Source of the DNA: Ammoniphilus sp. CFH 90114
GTDB lineage: Bacteria; Bacillota; Bacilli; Aneurinibacillales; RAOX-1
Direction: 5' to 3'
Length of the DNA stretch: 64,000 bases
Assembly: GCF_004123195.1 (NCBI RefSeq)
Contig: NZ_SDLI01000002.1
Coordinates: forward strand, 458,914 to 522,913
Translations under genes and position numbers: made by a program
Shown here: piece by piece, positions 17,284-26,122 of the stretch
Layout of the letters: the number at the start of each line of letters is the position of its first letter
Position numbering within the stretch: the stretch's first letter is position 1
Notes under the pieces: generated by a model
What the model was told of the DNA's origin: nothing
Databases searched by the model: none
Seen by the model: only the letters and a program-made list of their open reading frames with translations

Positions 17284-18453
17284 TTAAGACGCTTTTGATA
17301 CTACAAAATTTTTGTCCGCAGCTCGGTAAGCGTAAACTAGTGAGACCGCCAACAGTAAAATAGCACCGCCAAATAAAAACGGAAGGTTCATATTAAAGTG
17401 ATAAAGTAAAGTTCCTATGATAGGTCCAAGAATACGTCCAAGAGAGTCCATGGAGGAAATGAGACCGGAGGCTACTCCATGACCAACAGTGGACTTCTGT
17501 GTAACAAGGGACGTCACACAAGGACGAATTAAGGCATTCCCTATACCAAAGATGGTGACGTACAAGGCCGCTGTCCAGAAGTCCATGGAAAGGAGTATAA
17601 GAAGGAAACCAATACCTGACACGATCAAGCCAATGAGAATGGCTGTGCTTTCCTTTCCTTTTTTAATCTTCTTACGGACGACATATCCTTGAATGACCGC
17701 GCCAGCTACTCCGCTAATCGCAAACATTAATCCCATCTCGAGGGAACTCGCTCCGATCTTGCTCATTTGAAAATATTGCAGTGTACTCTCTAATCCAGCT
17801 AGAGTAAAGGAGACCAAAAAAGAAAGTACATACAAGTGCTTTAAAGGTCCAGCGAAAGCTGCCCATCTAGATTCTCTTTTTTGAGTCCTTTCTGTCTGGT
17901 CCAGCTGATGCGATTCCTTTAAGACAAACCAAGCAAATACGACTGTTCCGAAAGAAAGTAATGAAGCCGCAAAGAAGGGAATCGATGTACCAAATACACT
18001 TAGTAGCCCCCCAAAGGCTGGTCCAAAGATAAAGCCCAGTCCGATGGACATTCCAGCAAGTCCCATTCCCTTTGTCCGATTGTCATCGGTTGTAATGTCT
18101 GCAATATAGGCGATACAACAGGCTGTCGCTGCTCCAGAAAATGCACCGCCTAAAAGACGGGAACCATACATCATCCAGAGGTTCTGTTCTGAAATTCCGA
18201 AAAGGAAAAAGCTCACACTAAAGCCAAGAACACCAATCATAATAATGGGGCGGCGACCGACACGGTCGGATAAGCCCCCCCAAACGGGTGATAGAAAGAA
18301 TGACATAGCTGAATATAAAGACAGCATAAGACCAAGGTGATAGGGAGCAGCCATGGCATCTTCCACCATGTTAGGAAGAACAGGGATAATCATCCCAAAG
18401 CCTATAAAAATGGTAATAAGTATCACCATAATGGTGATCATCCGCTTATCCAT
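17284..18453 (-). CDS. MFS drug-efflux-type transporter
   Basis: A 389-residue major facilitator protein with 12 predicted membrane spans. Motif A (GGLSDRVGRRP) lies between spans 2 and 3, and the GMGLAGMSIGLGFIFGPAFGG segment of span 5 is typical of DHA1 drug:H+ antiporters (Bmr/Blt/TetA-like). Substrate unknown. Its start overlaps the end of ctaA by 8 bases, so both are one transcript; a role in heme A export would be speculation. Confidence 0.88.
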   Translation of the reverse strand: MDKRMITIMVILITIFIGFGMIIPVLPNMVEDAMAAPYHLGLMLSLYSAMSFFLSPVWGGLSDRVGRRPIIMIGVLGFSVSFFLFGISEQNLWMMYGSRLLGGAFSGAATACCIAYIADITTDDNRTKGMGLAGMSIGLGFIFGPAFGGLLSVFGTSIPFFAASLLSFGTVVFAWFVLKESHQLDQTERTQKRESRWAAFAGPLKHLYVLSFLVSFTLAGLESTLQYFQMSKIGASSLEMGLMFAISGVAGAVIQGYVVRKKIKKGKESTAILIGLIVSGIGFLLILLSMDFWTAALYVTIFGIGNALIRPCVTSLVTQKSTVGHGVASGLISSMDSLGRILGPIIGTLLYHFNMNLPFLFGGAILLLAVSLVYAYRAADKNFVVSKAS

Positions 18454-19387
18454 GTATAGCCCCCTTTTTGTCCTTGGAATCGTTGCTGACGGATGAGTGA
18501 AAACTTAACGATTGGAAGCATAGATAACATATGACACCGAAGAGGGCGGCAATAATGGTATTGTGAATGAGCGCAGGAACGAGAGCTAATTGTGACAATA
18601 CCACATAACCGCCGCTGAGCACTTGTGAAATAGTTAAGACTACAAGCAGGATGGAACCTACATATAAATCTTTACGTTCACGATAATGTTTAGCAATAAC
18701 GTAAGCTAGCCGTATGACTAGCAGAAGAAAAATAAAGGCTGCAACACGGTGGACAAATTGGATAGCAATCGGTTCGATGGTTAAGTCCGGAATCCAGGCA
18801 CCGTTACAAGTTGGCCAAGTGACGCAAGCAAGTCCAGATTTAGTATGACGGATATAGGCTCCTAGATAGACGACAACATAACAGTATATCGCGAGCCACC
18901 AAATGCCATTGCGTAAACGTTTAGAGATCGGTGCTAGCTTACGTGGTTTGAGCAAGTTTCCTTCAAACACGAGAATGGTTAAGAGTAAAACACTGGCAAA
19001 GGCCGTTAGAGATAAACCGAAGTGCAAAGCGAGAACGGCGGAAGATTGTCCCCATACAACTGCAGCTGCACCAAGCAAGGCTTGGGCAAAAGTAAAGAAA
19101 AAGCCGCCAAAGGCAAATGCTTTTACTCCACGTATATGACCTAGTTTACGCCAGGCCCAGACAGATTGGACGGTTACCATAATACCTAATACACCTGAGA
19201 CTGCACGGTGACTATATTCAATTAGTGATTCAAGGCTGTCCAACGGCGCAAATTGACCATGACATAAAGGCCATGTATTACCGCAACCCTGTCCTGATCC
19301 GGTTTTGGTAACGAGGGATCCCATAATCAGCACTAAAAACATACCCAGGGTGGTAAGCACAGAGATCCATTTCAATCCTTTATTCAT
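18446..19387 (-). CDS. ctaA: Heme A synthase
   Basis: Oxidises the C8 methyl of heme O to give heme A for aa3-type cytochrome oxidases. The 313-residue membrane protein has eight predicted spans in two homologous halves. Conserved features: GCGNTWPLCHG in the first outer loop, EYSHR with the essential Glu in span 2, the second Cys pair (ACVTWPTC), and later heme His residues (VHR, IHN). The start ATG has only a weak ribosome site. In B. subtilis ctaA is next to ctaB; here neither ctaB nor oxidase genes are adjacent. Confidence 0.94.
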   Translation of the reverse strand: MNKGLKWISVLTTLGMFLVLIMGSLVTKTGSGQGCGNTWPLCHGQFAPLDSLESLIEYSHRAVSGVLGIMVTVQSVWAWRKLGHIRGVKAFAFGGFFFTFAQALLGAAAVVWGQSSAVLALHFGLSLTAFASVLLLTILVFEGNLLKPRKLAPISKRLRNGIWWLAIYCYVVVYLGAYIRHTKSGLACVTWPTCNGAWIPDLTIEPIAIQFVHRVAAFIFLLLVIRLAYVIAKHYRERKDLYVGSILLVVLTISQVLSGGYVVLSQLALVPALIHNTIIAALFGVICYLCFQSLSFHSSVSNDSKDKKGAIHG

Positions 19388-19696
19388 ATATCTTTACCTT
19401 CTTTCTGGCAGGATGCCTAGTTTCGGTTTTTTAGACCGAATCATCTATGAGGTTTTCACTATATTACGATGTAAAACGCCATCTTTCATTTTAGCAGTTG
19501 CACCTCTTATTGTTAATAAGTTTTTGTATCCAGTATAGTATTTTAGAGAACAGACAAGCATTTTGCAATTTTTATAGCCAGGTGCTATGATGAGGATGTG
19601 TTTTGGGTATAGTTGGTTACGATTTGACAAGTCTGATAGAATAAATATGTCGGAATTTGTCATAGACAAAAGTAACCAATAGGAGGCGAACGGTAA
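19388..19696. other. Divergent intergenic region ctaA/folE
   Basis: A 309-base gap carrying the 5' ends of ctaA (reverse) and folE (forward). Besides the folE promoter it holds a small hairpin TTCGGT/ACCGAA (about 19423-19441) in the ctaA leader. No ORF with a ribosome site is visible. Confidence 0.6.
19564..19592 (+). promoter_or_regulatory. SigA promoter of folE-mtrB
   Basis: TTGCAA (19564-19569), 17 bases, TATGAT (19587-19592), with TGC before the -10 (extended). A TTGACA further down (19623) has no good -10. Confidence 0.7.
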
Positions 19697-20260
19697 ATGA
19701 ACGTTGATCAAGAGAAGATTCAACAAGCTGTAAGAATGATACTTGAAGCGGTGGGTGAGGACGCTGATCGCGAAGGATTGCTTGATACACCAGCTAGGGT
19801 AGCTCGGATGTACGAGGAGATCTTTCAAGGTTTACATATTGATCCTAAGGAGTATTTTTCCGTTATTTTCAGCGAAGAACATGAAGAGCTTGTCCTAGTC
19901 AAGGATATTCCGTTTTATTCCACTTGCGAGCACCATTTGGTTCCATTTTTTGGAGTAGCTCATGTAGCCTATATCCCTCAGGGCGGAAGAGTGGTTGGAT
20001 TAAGTAAACTGGCTCGAGCGGTAGAAGCTGTTGCGAAAAGGCCACAATTACAAGAAAGAATTACATCGGTTGTAGCAAACTCTATAATGGAAACATTAAG
20101 ACCGCATGGTGTAGTTGTGGTGGTAGAAGCTGAACATATGTGTATGACGATGCGAGGAGTTAAGAAACCAGGCTCGAAGACGGTGACCTCTGCTGTAAGA
20201 GGTTGCTTTGAAGATGACGTGGCTGCCCGTGCTGAAGTCTTTAGTCTTATCAAGAATTAA
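19697..20260 (+). CDS. folE: GTP cyclohydrolase I
   Basis: Converts GTP to dihydroneopterin triphosphate, the first step of folate synthesis (mtrA in B. subtilis). The 187-residue protein has the [10 protein letters not shown] zinc/catalytic motif, [11 protein letters not shown] and HMCMTMRG with the second zinc Cys. AGGAGG precedes ATG. It is followed by mtrB, the same two-gene operon as in B. subtilis. Confidence 0.97.
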   Translation: MNVDQEKIQQAVRMILEAVGEDADREGLLDTPARVARMYEEIFQGLHIDPKEYFSVIFSEEHEELVLVKDIPFYSTCEHHLVPFFGVAHVAYIPQGGRVVGLSKLARAVEAVAKRPQLQERITSVVANSIMETLRPHGVVVVVEAEHMCMTMRGVKKPGSKTVTSAVRGCFEDDVAARAEVFSLIKN

Positions 20261-20301
20261 GTTAAGGTGCTGATCTGTGAGTACATAAGGAGGAATTCCT
20301 A

Positions 20302-20526
20302 GTGAGTGAGCCGAATGATTATTTCATTATTAAAGCTAAAGAGAACGGAGTCAACGTTATTGGGTTGACAAGAGGAGAGACCACTCGTTTCCATCATTCC
20401 GAGAAATTAGACAAGGGAGAAGTTATGATCGCTCAGTTTACTGATCATACTTCAGCCGTTAAGATTCGTGGTAAAGCCATTATTCATACAAAATATGGGA
20501 CCATTGATACAGGCGAAGAGTTATAG
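20302..20526 (+). CDS. mtrB: trp RNA-binding attenuation protein TRAP
   Basis: TRAP forms an 11-subunit ring that, with tryptophan bound, wraps (G/U)AG-repeat RNA and represses trp genes. The 74-residue product matches the family length. The RNA-contacting residues are kept: Lys in EKLDKGE and the Lys/Arg pair in [18 protein letters not shown] is the tryptophan-binding edge. AAGGAGG lies upstream of the GTG. Its apparent target is the trpE leader at 30633-30700. No anti-TRAP gene is in the window. Confidence 0.96.
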   Translation: MSEPNDYFIIKAKENGVNVIGLTRGETTRFHHSEKLDKGEVMIAQFTDHTSAVKIRGKAIIHTKYGTIDTGEEL

Positions 20527-20544
20527 TTTTAAATAAGATTAAAC

Positions 20545-20569
20545 AGCAGGCGCTTCATGCCTGCTTTTC
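20545..20569 (+). terminator. Terminator after mtrB
   Basis: AGCAGGC (20545-20551) pairs with GCCTGCT (20559-20565), followed by TTTCTTTTC. Confidence 0.82.
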
Positions 20570-20642
20570 TTTTCTCTTGTTAGAAAGTTGATCATAGATC
20601 CCCCATTCTCCTCGTACAATGGAGTAGAGAGGGGTGTTTTCC

Positions 20643-21158
20643 ATGCCGTTAGCACGTAATTTGTTCTTTGCCATAATCCTTTCTACAATGCTTGCCTTCT
20701 TGTTGTCCACGCTGCCGATGAATCAATATGAGCAGTCCGCAGGCTTAGCCCCCGTGTTTAAGGCGGCGAGACCCATGGCGCTACAAGAAGAAAACTTAGT
20801 AGATGTCCTTAGTATGTTTGATACAGGGTTGCCGGTTACCCATGTTAAGTGGGAAAATCGAAATTTGTTTATTGATTTTACTGTTACGATGGAAAAGCCT
20901 ATCTATGTAGAGGATATATATACTGACTTGTTTACAACGATTAGATCGACGTATTTATATACAAGCAATGTAGAGGGATTGTATGTTCGTGTTCTTTATC
21001 AGGAAAAAGGGAAAGAAGAGGTGCTTATAGCTGTTTCAGCTGAGAAAAGCGATGCCTTGCTCAAGGCGTTGGAATCGACAACAGATAAAAAGTCTTTTTT
21101 ACATGATTACACGACTTTATCTTATGGTGTACTTTGGAAGGCCAATTTTCAAAAATGA
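20643..21158 (+). CDS. Membrane-anchored protein of unknown function
   Basis: A 171-residue protein with one N-terminal hydrophobic segment (NLFFAIILSTMLAFLLSTL), which is an uncleaved anchor or signal peptide, and an extracellular part of alternating beta/alpha character. No known motif. ATG 20643 with GAGGGGTG 6 bases upstream; an in-frame GTG at 20634 overlaps that site. It stands between mtrB and hepS, where B. subtilis has no such gene. Confidence 0.75.
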   Translation: MPLARNLFFAIILSTMLAFLLSTLPMNQYEQSAGLAPVFKAARPMALQEENLVDVLSMFDTGLPVTHVKWENRNLFIDFTVTMEKPIYVEDIYTDLFTTIRSTYLYTSNVEGLYVRVLYQEKGKEEVLIAVSAEKSDALLKALESTTDKKSFLHDYTTLSYGVLWKANFQK

Positions 21159-21218
21159 TTCTTAAACTTTTATCTGGTTAAAGATATAATAACGTTAGTG
21201 TCATTACGATTAGCTCTA

Positions 21219-21227
21219 TGTTATACT
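21219..21227 (+). promoter_or_regulatory. Extended -10 promoter for the hepS operon
   Basis: TGT-TATACT, 31 bases before the hepS start. An alternative TATAAT at 21185-21190 is also possible. Confidence 0.5.
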
Positions 21228-21257
21228 TTAGGCATTGTCATTTTGGGGGAAAAGGCT

Positions 21258-22034
21258 ATGATACTAACGAATCCATTATTCCGGGAAGAACTCGCGGAGA
21301 TAATAGAAGAAGTAAACAAACATATAAAATGCGACTACGTTCAGCGTTATGTAGAGATCCCCTCCATCCCCTTACTGCGGATGCAGGTCCTTTTTTTGTT
21401 TCTGCATGATTCCAATGTTGCACGTGAACAAATCAAACATTACTTGGTCTCCACTACGTTAATTCAGCTGGGTTTAGACTGTCATGAGAAAGTGACTCTT
21501 GTGCCACAATATAGCGAAGGTGGAATTCGGAACCGACAGTTATCTGTTTTAGCAGGTGATCTTTTCAGTAGTAAATACTACTTCCTACTGTCCAATATTG
21601 GGGACGTCGCTTTGATCAGGGAACTTGCAAGATCGATTTATCGAATTAATGAGGTCAAGACCATGCTATATACGGGGACAGGTTGGTCTAAAGAAGAAAG
21701 TCTTGATATGAGAAATGAGATTGACTCAGCCTTATATACAAGTTTCATCCCGCGGTTCGCGTCTGAATTAGGATTGATTTGGCATTCGATCATTGAACAG
21801 TTTTGTCTTATCGAACGATATGCAGAAGGGCTGATGGATTATCGTTTGGGACAAGCTATAGGTGAAAAATCTGAGAATGATTTTTATCCACTATTTCAAT
21901 CAAGAATCGAACAATCCATTCAGGAATTAAAAGGGAAACTGGGAGGCCTTCGAAACGAGGAAGTAAAGCAGGAGATTCATCACCTCATCGAGGCTTACCA
22001 GAAACAAGGAGTATTTAGCCATTCCATAACCTAG
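21258..22034 (+). CDS. hepS: Heptaprenyl diphosphate synthase component 1
   Basis: Non-catalytic subunit that, with HepT, makes the C35 chain of menaquinone-7. The 258-residue protein shows the HepS pattern: an acidic helical protein with the YVEIPSIPLLRMQVLFLFL segment and GDLFSSKYYFLLSNIGD, a residual prenyltransferase-like aspartate region. ATG 21258 has GGGGGA at 7 bases. First gene of hepS-mqnP-ubiX-mqnA-hepT. Confidence 0.88.
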   Translation: MILTNPLFREELAEIIEEVNKHIKCDYVQRYVEIPSIPLLRMQVLFLFLHDSNVAREQIKHYLVSTTLIQLGLDCHEKVTLVPQYSEGGIRNRQLSVLAGDLFSSKYYFLLSNIGDVALIRELARSIYRINEVKTMLYTGTGWSKEESLDMRNEIDSALYTSFIPRFASELGLIWHSIIEQFCLIERYAEGLMDYRLGQAIGEKSENDFYPLFQSRIEQSIQELKGKLGGLRNEEVKQEIHHLIEAYQKQGVFSHSIT

Positions 22035-22077
22035 AAATAGGCTATAAGTCTCTAGAGAAATTAAGAGGAGATAAAGC

Positions 22078-22941
22078 ATGAATAAGTTGAAAATTATCCT
22101 AGAAATGATCAAATTTGAGCATACTATTTTTGCCTTACCATTTGCTTATATGGGGGCTATATTAGGTAGCATCGTGGTTAATGGGGTGTGGCCGACTTGG
22201 CCGCAAATATTTTGGATCACATTGGCTATGGTTGGTGCTCGCAGCGCTGCGATGGCCTTAAATCGGGTCATTGATCGTGTCATTGATGCCAAGAATCCTC
22301 GTACAGTAACACGGGCTATTCCGGCAGGATTGCTCTCTGCTAAGGAAGTGTATGTCTTTATCATTGGTTCCTTTGCGTTGCTATTTTTTGCTGCTTTTCA
22401 GTTAAATATGTTAGCTGTACAATTGCTGCCGCTTGCTGTTTTTGTTCTTGTATTATATTCCTATACTAAGCGGTTTACATGGGCTTGTCATCTGGTTCTC
22501 GGGGTGGCCATCGGTCTTGCTCCTTTAGGAGGATGGGTGGCTACTACGGGACGGGTAGATGCTATTGGGTTACTACTCTTTGTCACTGTAGCTTTATGGA
22601 CAGCAGGATTTGATGTTATCTATGCTTGTCAAGATATCGAATTTGATAAACGGAATGGGTTGTTCTCCATTCCTAGCCGTTTTGGCCTTGCTAGCGCGTT
22701 GAATTTGGCAAGATGGTTTCATGTCATTACGGTTTTAGGTTTTATTGCATTATTCTTCTTAACAGATCTTAGCATTTGGTTCGCAATTGGTATCCTTGTT
22801 GCTGCAGGTATACTCATCTATGAACATCGATTAGTATCACCAAATGATTTATCAAAGTTAAACACAGCGTTTTTTACAATGAATGGTATTTTAAGTGTCG
22901 TCGTATTTGTTTTTACTATTTTAGATTTGGTGGTTAAATGA
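22078..22941 (+). CDS. mqnP: UbiA-like prenyltransferase of menaquinone synthesis (MqnP type)
   Basis: A 287-residue integral membrane prenyltransferase with about eight spans. The first Asp-rich motif is ALNRVIDRVIDAKNPRT and the second is DVIYACQDIEFDKRNGLFSIP, as in UbiA. Chromosomal linkage with ubiX and mqnA suggests it prenylates the futalosine-pathway aromatic acid rather than 4-hydroxybenzoate. AAGAGGAG precedes ATG. Its stop overlaps the ubiX start (ATGA). Confidence 0.88.
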   Translation: MNKLKIILEMIKFEHTIFALPFAYMGAILGSIVVNGVWPTWPQIFWITLAMVGARSAAMALNRVIDRVIDAKNPRTVTRAIPAGLLSAKEVYVFIIGSFALLFFAAFQLNMLAVQLLPLAVFVLVLYSYTKRFTWACHLVLGVAIGLAPLGGWVATTGRVDAIGLLLFVTVALWTAGFDVIYACQDIEFDKRNGLFSIPSRFGLASALNLARWFHVITVLGFIALFFLTDLSIWFAIGILVAAGILIYEHRLVSPNDLSKLNTAFFTMNGILSVVVFVFTILDLVVK

Positions 22942-23537
22942 GAAAAATTTTCGTTGTAGGGATAACAGGAGCTAGCGGGGCAATTTATGGAGTCCGTCTG
23001 ACACAAGAACTGCTAAAATTGGATCATAAGGTACACTTGGTAATTACAGAAGCAGGATGGCAAGTTTTTCGAGAAGAGCTTGGTTTTGATATACAGGATC
23101 GCGATCAAGTGTTAGCCACTTACATCATGCAGGAGGGAGTGGGGGAGCTTCACTATCACCATCTAAGAGACTTCACGGCACCGATTGCAAGTGGATCTTA
23201 CCAGAGTGATGCGATGATTATTGTGCCTTGCTCCATGGGAACAGTAAGTGGAATCGCACATGGTGCGTCAGGCAACCTCTTAGAACGAACCGCTGATGTC
23301 ATGCTAAAGGAAGGTCGGAGACTAGTTTTGGTACCGCGGGAGACGCCTTTCAACACCATTCACTTAGAGAATCTTCTCAAACTTTCTCAGTATGGAGCTC
23401 GAATTGTGCCTGCGATGCCTGGATTTTACCAGAAGCCTGAGACCATGGAGGATCTTGTTCATTTTGTAGTTGGTAAAGCATTAGATAGCCTTCAAGTTCC
23501 GCACTCCCTATTCCGTAGATGGGGGGAACAAGGATGA
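22938..23537 (+). CDS. ubiX: UbiX-type flavin prenyltransferase
   Basis: Makes prenylated FMN, the cofactor of UbiD-type decarboxylases; in futalosine organisms a UbiX/UbiD-type pair acts late in menaquinone synthesis. The 199-residue flavoprotein has GITGASGAIYGVRL at the N-terminus, the VPCSMGTVSGIAHG segment and VPRETPFNTIHLENLL. Overlaps both neighbours by 4 bases, so translation is coupled. No UbiD homolog lies in the window. Confidence 0.92.
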   Translation: MRKIFVVGITGASGAIYGVRLTQELLKLDHKVHLVITEAGWQVFREELGFDIQDRDQVLATYIMQEGVGELHYHHLRDFTAPIASGSYQSDAMIIVPCSMGTVSGIAHGASGNLLERTADVMLKEGRRLVLVPRETPFNTIHLENLLKLSQYGARIVPAMPGFYQKPETMEDLVHFVVGKALDSLQVPHSLFRRWGEQG

Positions 23538-24376
23538 GTCGGATACAGATCGGAAAGATTTCTTACTCTAATGTACTTCCTGTTTTTCATTTTTTTCGCG
23601 ATGCGAGATTTACAGGTCGGGCCTCTTTTACTGAAAGGGTACCTGCGGAGCTAAATCGTCAACTTGCAGCTGGGGATATTGATTTGGGACCCGTATCGTC
23701 CTTCGCGTATGCTGAGAATGCGGCATCCTATCAGGTGCTTGGAGATCTTTCAGTCAGTGCCTTAGGTGCTGTAGGTTCAATATTCATGTTTAGTAAGAGA
23801 CCGTTAGAAGAATTAAGGGAACCTTGTATTGCCTTGACAAACTCTTCCGCCACGTCAGTGAATTTATTAAAGATCATAATGGAGAAGTTTCATGGGAGTC
23901 ATCCGAAGTATCAAACTGTGAAGCCAAATTTGCTTAGCATGATGAAGGACAGTGATGCAGCATTGCTTATCGGTGACGACGCACTCCTGGCAAAATGGAA
24001 TAATCCTGGCTATTATGTTTACGATTTGGGAGAATTGTGGTATAAACATACAGGGATGTGGATGACCTTTGCTTTATGGACTGTGAGAAACCAAGTAATT
24101 GAACATCAACCAGACTTGCTGAGGGAAATTCATCATGAGTTCTTACGGTCGAAGCAACAAGGGTTGGAACAATTGGATCATATCATTCTACACGCTAAGG
24201 AAGAATTCGGTGGGACTTACGAGTTCTGGAAAGCATACTTTTCGGGGTTATGTTATGACTTCCAATCAGATCAGAAGAGAGGGCTGGAATATTATTTTCG
24301 TTGTGCAGCTGAGCTAGGTTTGTTGTCTCGACCCATTGAAGTGAAAATATGGGATGCAGGTGCGAAAATAACTTAA
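23534..24376 (+). CDS. mqnA: Chorismate dehydratase MqnA (futalosine pathway)
   Basis: First step of the futalosine route: dehydrates chorismate to 3-enolpyruvylbenzoate. The 280-residue protein has the family start IGKISYSNVLPV, the DLGPVSSFAYA segment (MqnA/MqnD fold) and ALTNSSATSVNLLKI. ATG 23534 overlaps the ubiX stop; GGGGGG lies 6 bases upstream. The first five residues of the longer open frame are not counted. A distinction from MqnD rests on the VSS/SATS motifs and gene context. Confidence 0.9.
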   Translation: MSRIQIGKISYSNVLPVFHFFRDARFTGRASFTERVPAELNRQLAAGDIDLGPVSSFAYAENAASYQVLGDLSVSALGAVGSIFMFSKRPLEELREPCIALTNSSATSVNLLKIIMEKFHGSHPKYQTVKPNLLSMMKDSDAALLIGDDALLAKWNNPGYYVYDLGELWYKHTGMWMTFALWTVRNQVIEHQPDLLREIHHEFLRSKQQGLEQLDHIILHAKEEFGGTYEFWKAYFSGLCYDFQSDQKRGLEYYFRCAAELGLLSRPIEVKIWDAGAKIT

Positions 24377-24385
24377 GGTGAACGT

Positions 24386-25381
24386 ATGAAATTAGCTGAC
24401 ATTTTCTTCCAAATGAAAAATGACATGCAATATATAGAAAAAGAGCTGGCACGGTCTATTTCTACCAAGGATGTCGTGCTCTATAAAACGTCCAGTCATT
24501 TACTCAAGGCAGGAGGAAAACGCATTCGTCCTGTTTTTGTGTTATTGGGTGGAAAGTTTGGTCAATACGACCGTGAGCAATTAAAGCATGTTGCTGTCGC
24601 TTTAGAATTGATACATATGGCTACTCTGGTTCATGATGACGTAATTGATGATGCGGAGACAAGAAGAGGTCAGCAAACGGTTAAATCGAAGTGGGACAAT
24701 CGCTTAGCTATGTATACAGGTGATTATATATTAGCTGAGGCGTTGCTCACCATTACCTCTCTCCCTATTCCAAGGGTACATCAGGTCCTATCGCGTTCCA
24801 TTATGTTAATGACGCTAGGAGAAATTGAACAGATTCGTGATTTCCATCGCTGGGACCAAAGTCTCCGGAATTATCTCAAGCGCATTAGGAGAAAGACAGC
24901 CTTACTTATAGCCATCAGTTGTCAGCTAGGAGCTATCGCAGCTGGAGCTCCGGAAAAGTACATACGGGCACTGTATAATTATGGTTATAATGTGGGAATG
25001 GCTTTTCAGATTACGGATGATATCCTGGATTTCACTGGCGATGAGAAAACTTTAGGGAAACCGGCTGGTAGTGATCTGCGTCAGGGGAATATTACACTTC
25101 CCGCTTTGTATTGTCTGCAACATGAGGATACAGCTATGCCACTAAAAGAAATGATGGAGAATGTAGTGGATGCAGATGGCAACACGCGGATTCACCTTCC
25201 AGACAACCGGGCCCAGGACGCTATTCAAATTATACGTGGCAGTAAAGGGCTAAGTTATGCGCAATCCTTGGCTGAACGTTATATTGAACGAGCTCTTGAG
25301 TGGTTAGAAGAGCTCCCAGAGGGTCAACCAAGAAGCTCACTTCGTGAAATTGCTCATTTCATTGGCAGAAGACAGTTTTAG
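24386..25381 (+). CDS. hepT: Heptaprenyl diphosphate synthase component 2
   Basis: Catalytic long-chain prenyl diphosphate synthase. The 331-residue protein has GGKRIRP, the first Asp-rich motif in HDDVIDDAETRRG and the second in FQITDDILDFTGDE. AGGTGAACGT precedes ATG, 9 bases after mqnA. The family's usual length is 320-348. In B. subtilis menG lies between hepS and hepT; it is absent here. Confidence 0.95.
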   Translation: MKLADIFFQMKNDMQYIEKELARSISTKDVVLYKTSSHLLKAGGKRIRPVFVLLGGKFGQYDREQLKHVAVALELIHMATLVHDDVIDDAETRRGQQTVKSKWDNRLAMYTGDYILAEALLTITSLPIPRVHQVLSRSIMLMTLGEIEQIRDFHRWDQSLRNYLKRIRRKTALLIAISCQLGAIAAGAPEKYIRALYNYGYNVGMAFQITDDILDFTGDEKTLGKPAGSDLRQGNITLPALYCLQHEDTAMPLKEMMENVVDADGNTRIHLPDNRAQDAIQIIRGSKGLSYAQSLAERYIERALEWLEELPEGQPRSSLREIAHFIGRRQF

Positions 25382-25506
25382 TATTTGCATTTGGAGTGTA
25401 ACATTTGGTAAAATCACATTCGTGAGATTGATTTTTGGGTCTTTATCCAAATTAATTAGATTTGGCTCTAGAGACCAAATACATAAAAGGGAAAGAGGAA
25501 TTAGTT

Positions 25507-25956
25507 ATGGCATTGGAAAGAACTTTTATTATGGTTAAGCCTGATGGGGTACAACGCAATCTTATCGGAGAAATTGCAACTCGTTTTGAAAAGAAAGGTT
25601 TCAAACTAGTTGGCGCTAAATTGATGAGCGTTGGACAAGGTTTGGCTGAAGAGCATTACGGTGAACACAAAGAGCGTCCTTTCTTCGGGGAACTAGTTGG
25701 TTTCATTACTTCCAGCCCAGTTTTCGCTATGGTTTGGGAAGGTGACAATGTTATCGCGACAGCTCGTAACATGATGGGTAAAACGAACCCAGCTGACGCT
25801 GCACCTGGAACGATCCGTGGAGATTTTGGTGTAAGTGTTGGTATGAATATCATTCACGGTTCTGATTCCGCTGAAAGTGCACAACGCGAAATCAACCTTT
25901 GGTTCAAAGAAGAAGAATTAGCTTCTTACGAAAAAACGGTAAATAAGTGGGTTTAA
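25507..25956 (+). CDS. ndk: Nucleoside diphosphate kinase
   Basis: Transfers the gamma phosphate between nucleoside triphosphates and diphosphates. The 149-residue protein has [12 protein letters not shown] at the N-terminus and the catalytic His in NIIHGSDS. The frame is open from 25462, but family start MALERTF at ATG 25507, with GAGG 8 bases upstream, is right. hepT-ndk-cheR is the B. subtilis order. Confidence 0.97.
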   Translation: MALERTFIMVKPDGVQRNLIGEIATRFEKKGFKLVGAKLMSVGQGLAEEHYGEHKERPFFGELVGFITSSPVFAMVWEGDNVIATARNMMGKTNPADAAPGTIRGDFGVSVGMNIIHGSDSAESAQREINLWFKEEELASYEKTVNKWV

Positions 25957-25968
25957 TTTACTGATGAA

Positions 25969-26022
25969 AAAGGCTGTCCCAAAAGACGAAGTAAAACGAC
26001 TTTTGGGTGCAGCCTTTTTTTT
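25969..26022 (+). terminator. Terminator after ndk
   Basis: AAGGCTG-CCCAAAAG pairs with CTTTTGGG-CAGCCTT, with small bulges, followed by eight T. Confidence 0.88.
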
Positions 26023-26122
26023 GTCACTCCTCTTGTCAATTTTTTAGGATAAGAAGGAATTTGTGATCAGGAGGACGAATATATAAGGTAAATGACAGAG
26101 ACAAGCAAGGTGAAGAGGATTG

